Shown here: positions 58,282 through 64,000 of the stretch, piece by piece | Numbering within the stretch: the stretch's first letter is position 1 | How the letters are laid out: each line of letters begins with the position of its first letter | NCBI GenBank assembly: GCA_015680685.1 | Contig: MNCI01037842.1 | Coordinates: 1 to 64,000 of the forward strand | Source: Gnetum montanum | Taxonomy: Eukaryota > Streptophyta > Gnetopsida > Gnetales > Gnetaceae | Direction of reading: 5' to 3' | DNA: 64,000 nucleotides | Notes under the pieces: generated by a model | What the model saw: the letters and a program-made list of their open reading frames with translations, nothing else | What the model was told of the DNA's origin: nothing | Database searches by the model: none | Made by a program: the position numbers and the translations under genes

Positions 58282-58977
58282 GGTAAAAGCCAATGTTGTC
58301 TAGTTGATCCACCTAAACAACCAAGTAAAACAAGAAACCTCCCTAAGGGAGCTCTCTAGGTAGAACTGCCCTTTTATGCAATAGACGAAGGTCTAGGCTA
58401 ATACTGTCTTGTGGCTCCTAGGCCTTAAGAACCTCCTAACCTACATCATGTTAGAAAATACTTACATGACTAAGGCATCCTCTTAATTCATCTACACGTT
58501 TTGCTTACTTTTTACTCTTTGCTTGTATAATTACATTTGTGTTGTTATTTGCATCTGGAATTAGTTATTCCATTTCTTTGGTTTACATAGTCTTGTTTAT
58601 ATTTTTTTCCTTAAAAAAAAAAACCATGGCCTACTAGTAACTTGCTCCCTTTTATGCTATGGCCCAAAAAGGCCTTAAACCATCACATGGCTTGCAAAGG
58701 CCTAAAACTGGCAACTTACTCCCTTTCTAGCGATGGCCCAAAATGGCCCTAAACTAGTGATGGCCCGAAATGGCTTTAAACTAGCATGGGACCCACAAGG
58801 AGCCTAATTGCATCAATCAAATCACATGTTAAAATTACAACAAAGTGATATGCAAATAATCATCACATTATATATAGTTCAAGTTTACATTTAGAACAAG
58901 AAAACTACCAAAAACATAAAATTACCCAATAGTAGGGCTACATTCTGGGCATCTCAGCATGTAGTGTTTGATGGGGG
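58282..58977. repeat. Spacer with AATGGCC-TAAACTAG repeats
   Basis: GATGGCCCAAAATGGCCCTA, GATGGCCCGAAATGGCTTTA and similar phrases near 58660-58800 repeat, as in the corresponding spacer of A (18540-18760). No gene. Confidence 0.7.
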
Positions 58978-61900
58978 CTAGGGCTCTTCCTCTTCCTCTT
59001 TGTCCACTACTATGCTGGGGCCTACGCCATCACCTGGAACCTGCATTAAATAAAAATAAATAATAAATTTTCTAAGAAATAAAGTGACAAGCAACATTAT
59101 AATATAGTAAATAAAAATAATTCAAACTAGACCAACCTAAGAAGGACCTGAATCCATGTCTGGGGGCATCTTGTTAAGGCCCACCTCTAAGCATCGAAGG
59201 ATTTTGTCCTCCAATAGTCATGTCCAATCCTCCTCACCCAGGTTAATTCCTATGAGGATTTTTCCTTTCTCTATAGTTGTCCATAAGGGTGGCCCCAACG
59301 AAAACCTAGCAGAAGTGACCTCTCCTAATGGTAAAGTGAAGTGTTTCTATGGGTTTACACTCATCACTACGTGGCTGGAAAATAGTTCATAAGCCTATGT
59401 TGCACTAATCTCATCAAGAAATATGTCTCAATAATGATGCTCCATGGACTTGTCCTTTTACCTCTTAAGCTACACCTCACATTTCTTCTTATAGTGGTGC
59501 TTATGATTCTTTTGAGTCTAGCCCCATTGATACACTTTTATGCTATAATCCTTCCAGTCTTGGTTCTTCTTTGCTAATAGGTCCATCTATAACCATTGCT
59601 TGATCACCTCACAAGTGGTCTCTTTCTTGCCCTAAATGGCCAACCAATACCTAGCATAGTTAATTTTAACTATGCACTAGGTACCGTTAATTTTTTCACA
59701 TGCCTTGAGGAAGTCAAAATAAGATTGCAAGTCCTCCAATCTTTCATCTTGGCCTATCTCCATCTCTTGGAGCTCATGCAACCATTTCCATACGTGCTTG
59801 TTAATGTGCTTGCACTTCCACAATGCTCTCATAGATGAAAGTGCATATTTTCTTGCCTCGTCATACACATGGTAGGGCACTTGCTCCACCTCAGGGGAAA
59901 ACTCAAGCATGACATCAATTTGGACCATCTTGTTTGGATCCCATTGAAGTTGTGAACCTATTATAACATAATAGGAAAAGAAATGTTAGACATGAACCAA
60001 GTAATAAATCAGTGAAGAAAAAAATAATAAATATAGACATACCAATCTTAGGGTCTATTTGTTGTATATGTTCCATCATGTCATTCACCAAGCCTTACAT
60101 AAAGGCAAACTTATTCAGAGCCTTTGTCCATGATTGCATACAGAAGATGGATATGGAGACTGGGTGCTCAACGAACACACCAGTGGCTGCCACACAACAC
60201 ACTTAGTAATTATCAAATAATACAACTACCAATGATGTAAGGGCTAAAAAAAGAAAAATAATAAAAATAACAAAAAAAGAGACAAAAAAAATATGGCAGT
60301 GCAAAGCTCCTACCCAATAAGCCCTTATATGTGAGAGCAAGGGGATCATCCATCTACACATCATCAAAGAAATTCTCAAACTTACCCCTATCAAACTATA
60401 GCAACCCTTCTTCCTCAAGTTTCTATAGCACCTCTATAGCTTCTTGTTCATCTTTTCCTAGTACCTGTCCCTCAAGTTGAGGAGGGACATCATCCTTTAT
60501 GGGCTCTGCTACTGCTATAGAGGCCTTCTTGCCTACATCACATAAGTTAAGTTATAATTTTCAATTATGAGTATAGTATAACATGGTACATTATAGAAAT
60601 ATCCAATAATTCATACTTGAAATTTTTGAGTGCACATCATGAAGCTTAAACTAGATCTTTTTTTCACTCTCCCCTACTTCACGTACAAGCTCCTGCATGG
60701 GACATGGTTTCTTAATCTTTATTTTGGATGACCCCATTTCCTTAGCAATTAGTTGTGTTCCTCTCACTACATTTCTAGTGTTGGCTAGTGGGGCCTCCCT
60801 TGCACTATCACATGTGTGGTGGGATCATCCCACATTGCCTCTAGTTGTTACAGAAAATGACTAATTGATCACCTTCAAAGGATCCTATGATAGCGTAGTG
60901 TTCAACAAGTGACAGATCCATGTTGTCTTGCACCACCTACTATCCTTCTTCACAAACCACCAAAAACTCTACAAACTTTTGCAAGCATGCTACGAAGAAT
61001 GTGAAGTGCACATGCGATCTTGCTTGGAGGTTGTGGCATAACCTAACAATTTCAGAATGAAGGCCACCAGAAGGTAAGAGGCCTAGTTGTACTATGTTCC
61101 CTCCTCTATTACATCCCTCATCATCCAAGCTTGTTCCATCCCAAGAATTTTCCCTTGGAAGAGTAGCTTTGGGAATGCGCAAGTACGAAAGACTGGATAG
61201 AGATGATGGATCATAGGTACCTTCACTTCCTTGACTAGTATGCCTTTGCAGACCTTAGAAGTGTCCAACCACTCCTCAATATCCCCTCTATAGTCTAAGT
61301 ATTTGTTGATTTTTATACAACTAATGGACCCTTAAAGGGGATGCGAAAGAGGTCCACAAAGAATTCATCTATAATTTCAAAGGTCACTTGGACATCATAG
61401 GCCTGCATCATGAAGTGATCAACACTCTCATTAAAGAAGTCATTGATGGCAATCATCTCAGCCACTAGGATGCTTAGGATAATGGCTAGAAAAAGATCTA
61501 TTAACCCAACCTATTGAAGCTTCCTAGTTATCTCCACTGGGGCCTCATAGCACAACCAATATTGTGAACTCTCAACCTCACCATATTTCATGATGAGGGT
61601 GACTTCAGTGCAACTTGTTGTGACCACCATGACCTCTTCTAACTTAACCGCAGCTACAATAGGAAAAAGAAAAATTAGAAACATGAGAAAATCTAGGAAA
61701 AAATGCATAAAAATGAATGATACACTACTTACGTGGTGAAAATGGTGTGCGAGATGATAGTGGTGGGGCTGAAACCTCTCCATGCTTAGTATCCCAGTCA
61801 CCCACTCAAGATCCAACTAGTTGAGAGCTTCACACCTCTCATAAGACTTAGAATATTGATGAGGTGGTTCTACTAGGTCTACCCCAATCTTCCTAATCAT

Positions 61901-62083
61901 TTTTGCATGAACATTTTCAAAATATGAGAATTCCTATAGGGTAGTGAGAGTCAAGTTCAATGCCCCCTCCTCATCATGGAGGCCACCTGCATCAATGGTA
62001 AACTTGGCAATGGACATGAGTGGTCAGCATCTTGCCATAAGTCATAATCAAGTGAATTTTATAAAAATCATAAGAGGACTCAC

Positions 62084-62533
62084 CCGCTAGCATAATATAC
62101 TATCCCAAGTGGGTTCTGGAAAAGAGTATGTATGCATCGATCAACGAACAATGTGTTGTTCTTGTTGTAGCACTGAAATTTTAGCATCTCCCAGATCCTA
62201 GACAAAGGCCTAAGATCCTTATGGCCTTGGCATGAACTCCCTGCTCCTTCATCACTAGAAAACTCATTAGAGATGAACATTAGGATGCCTCAGTTTGCCC
62301 CAGGAAATAGCATTTTTGTTATGATGCCCATTGCTTATGCTGCCAAGTGTGACCATATCATCACACTAAAGTGGAAACATAAAAATTCTAGGAACTCTTA
62401 TGCTCCTGACCTGAACCATATCACCTGGTGACCCACATGTGTGTCTAGTGTAGATAGTTTTGGCACAGGCTCGCTCATGCAACATAGAATACCTACCAGC
62501 TCAACCATGACAAGGATGGGTTTTAATAGTACC
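62084..62533 (-). pseudogene. Antisense gene exon 2 (G): FCPH-like domain
   Basis: Exactly 450 nt, as in A. KPILVMVELVGILCCM is HAD motif I with Asp changed to Glu. EFLEFLCFHFSVMIWS is the FCPH block. LSRIWEMLKFQCYNKNNTLF, then VDRCIHTLFQNPLGIVYY, is the NTLLVDDS...NP region with one Asp of the pair kept and the other changed to Arg. Three stops (TAA, TAA, TGA). Confidence 0.72.
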
Positions 62534-62699
62534 CTGCAACCATAGTAGTGACAAGAAGAGAATGTTAACATTGGATACAAAAAATGAAAAAAAATGTATA
62601 AAAAATTAGACTCAACATATTAAGCCCCACAGGAAAGGGATGTCAGCATACCCATATGACGTGCCTAGTTCCCAATGAGGCACATCACTAACATCTACA

Positions 62700-63110
62700 T
62701 TTTTCATTTACAAGCATTATAACTTTGAAAATATCAAAAAAAAATCACTATGTATTGGTTATGCTCCCCACAGAGCATAACCTTCAAAATTACAAAATTT
62801 TTCCTAACTGTTAGTTATGCTCCTTGTAGAGTGTAACCCTCAAAACTACAAAAAAAATCAAAGTTCCGCAAAGCATAATAACTACAAAAATTCTAAGTGT
62901 TGGCTATGCTCCCCAACAAGCATAAAAACTACAAAAAATTCAAAGTGTTGGCTATGCTCCCTGTAGAGTGTAACAACTATAGAAATTCTCAACTACTAAA
63001 AAATTTCAAATTGTTGGTTATGCTCACTATAGAGTGTAACCTATTGATAGCATTACTTGTAGAGCATGATGCTAGAAAATCAAATTTTTTCTATCTCCTT
63101 TTGTTATGCT
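62700..63110. repeat. Intron 1 array of TTATGCTCC...GAGCATAA dyads (G)
   Basis: About six diverged units of roughly 60 bp read GTTGGTTATGCTCCCYGTAG, AGYGTAACAACTACAAAAA, TTC. They lie within intron 1 of the antisense gene. The same TATGCTC/GAGCATA dyad fills the U3 of G and E. Confidence 0.8.
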
Positions 63111-63846
63111 CTTAAGAATGCACCCTGGCATGATAGCCATGACCCTCACAATCACCCTCCCTAGACTGTTAGGCTTTGTATTCACCTTCAAGCTACCTCA
63201 TCTCCTATCTTGCACCATGCACAAGATACCAAAAAAAAACTCTATCCTATGTCACACATGGGATGCCAAAAATCCTTGTCCTATGTCACACATGGGACAC
63301 CAAAACACCTCATCCCATGCCGTGCATGGGATGGCAAAAACCCTTGGCCTACATCATGCATTGGAGGCCAGAAAAACCCCTCAACTTCGCAACAAAAACC
63401 TAGAAACCCATAAAACTCAGCATGTGTAATCCTTCCCCTAGCCATGACTCATGGTAGCCATAGTAGTGGTGGTAGTCCCTACCCAAGGAAAGCTATCCTT
63501 AAAAGCCCAAAACCTTGAAGTGAATAAGAAGAAAAGAAAGAAATCACAAGGGAAGAGTGTAGCACCTGACTTCATTGATGACGTCTCCCTCTAATCCTCT
63601 ATGTACATCCTAGGAAGGTGCCTCAGTGCGCATCCTTCTTAATCCACGTTGGTGAGGTTGGGATGTTGGCATTCATTATGATATGTCATAGCAATAGGTT
63701 ATGCTCTTGTTTGCCTCTTTCCCTTCACTATGCTTTGGTTTCCTTTCTCATGTCACTGTGCTCTACTTTCCCTTGTCTTAGCTACGCTACGCTCAATGAT
63801 TGTTTGTTTCAACTTTGAAAAAGACAAGTTGAATATGGTAAAACTC

Positions 63847-63855
63847 ATATTTATA
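63847..63855 (-). promoter_or_regulatory. TATA-like box of the antisense gene in G
   Basis: The minus strand reads GAGTATAAATATGAG, about 175 bp upstream of the tentative ATG at 63672. It corresponds in position to the CATAAATA box in A. Confidence 0.45.
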
Positions 63856-64000
63856 CTCTTCCTAGGTGAAGGAAATGTCATCCTCCCAAGTACTATCTAA
63901 TGTCCCATGCATAATTTGGAACTATTCCATGTCCCTTGCGTAATGCAGGATGAGTGTAGCACCTAGATTAGAAAATGTTTTCAACTTTTCCAACATCTCC

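Larger units (their letters stand above)
58978..63672 (-). pseudogene. Antisense eight-exon gene in element G
   Basis: Same place, strand and structure as in A. Exons: E1 about 63672-63610 (tentative), E2 62533-62084, E3 61986-61733, E4 61653-60617, E5 60533-60314, E6 60186-60043, E7 59957-59137, E8 59041-58978 (stop TAG). Donors include GTGAGT, GTAAGT, GTATGA, GTAGGA, GTATGT and GTTGGT; acceptors TTGCAG, ATGCAG, TTGTAG, TGTAG, GGCAG, ATAG and TGCAG. Phases agree at E4/E5, E5/E6, E6/E7 and E7/E8; E3 contains a frameshift relative to A. The tail is acidic (VVDKEEEEEP). E2, E4 and E7 contain stops, mainly at Gln codons, so this copy is also dead as annotated. The protein is clearly diverged from A, so the gene was present before the two families split. 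Confidence 0.78.

Noticed and set aside
63106-63429. Overlapping His/Pro-rich plus-strand frames
   Set aside because: Caused by a GGGATG-CAAAA short repeat (CACATGGGATGCCAAAA type) in three frames; no conservation in A.

Overview
The window is plant nuclear DNA made almost entirely of old, nested Ty3/gypsy LTR retrotransposons. Every pol-type reading frame carries stops or frameshifts. Many stops are TAG or TAA at positions where a relative has Gln, as expected from cytosine deamination in a heavily methylated genome. I found no tRNA or rRNA gene. Large, slowly removed elements with little genic DNA between them fit a giant plant genome, perhaps a gymnosperm; this is inference and no single gene proves it. 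All translations and alignments were read by hand.

Two gypsy groups are interleaved. Group 1 is Tat/Ogre-like: LTRs of 1.6-1.9 kb, a primer site matching tRNA-Asn, a CxxH...GH...C gag finger, LGR-x-WL protease and, in element A, two RNase H domains. Its members are H (3' LTR at 226-1804), E (minus, 8108-11836), A (complete, 11926-30751, 5-bp target duplication CCCAT) and G (52504 to past the end). Group 2 is Athila-like: LTRs of 0.8-0.95 kb, a primer site matching tRNA-Asp, all on the minus strand. Its members are B (about 2641-8107), C (cut by A; 11837-11925 plus 30752-33020), F (33021-35705) and D (about 41491-50207).

The most interesting object lies inside the Group 1 elements. Between protease and reverse transcriptase, A and G both carry, on the opposite strand, a gene of about eight exons (A: 18902-23404; G: 58978-63672). 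Splice sites, exon lengths and intron phases agree between the two (exon 2 is 450 nt in both; exons 5, 6 and 7 are 222/220, 135/144 and about 824/821 nt). Exon 2 encodes an FCP1/NIF-type HAD phosphatase-like domain whose catalytic acids are altered. The rest encodes about 900 residues I do not recognise, ending in a helical segment and an acidic tail. Each copy has a TATA-like box 150-180 bp upstream of the proposed ATG, and its introns share dyad motifs with the U3 of its own element. The gene sits where Ogre elements have their sense-strand intron.

Layout: 1-1804 H; 1805-2640 unassigned; 2641-8107 B; 8108-11836 E inserted in C; 11837-11925 C; 11926-30751 A inserted in C; 30752-33020 rest of C, inserted in the RT of F; 33021-35705 F; 35706-36640 AT-rich DNA and tRNA-derived SINE-like repeats; 36641-38900 a low-copy island with a possible two-exon gene remnant; 39270-40764 a decayed minus-strand frame; 40980-41490 an LTR-like piece; 41491-50207 D; 50208-52503 minisatellites and a LINE-like zinc-knuckle remnant cut by G; 52504-64000 G.
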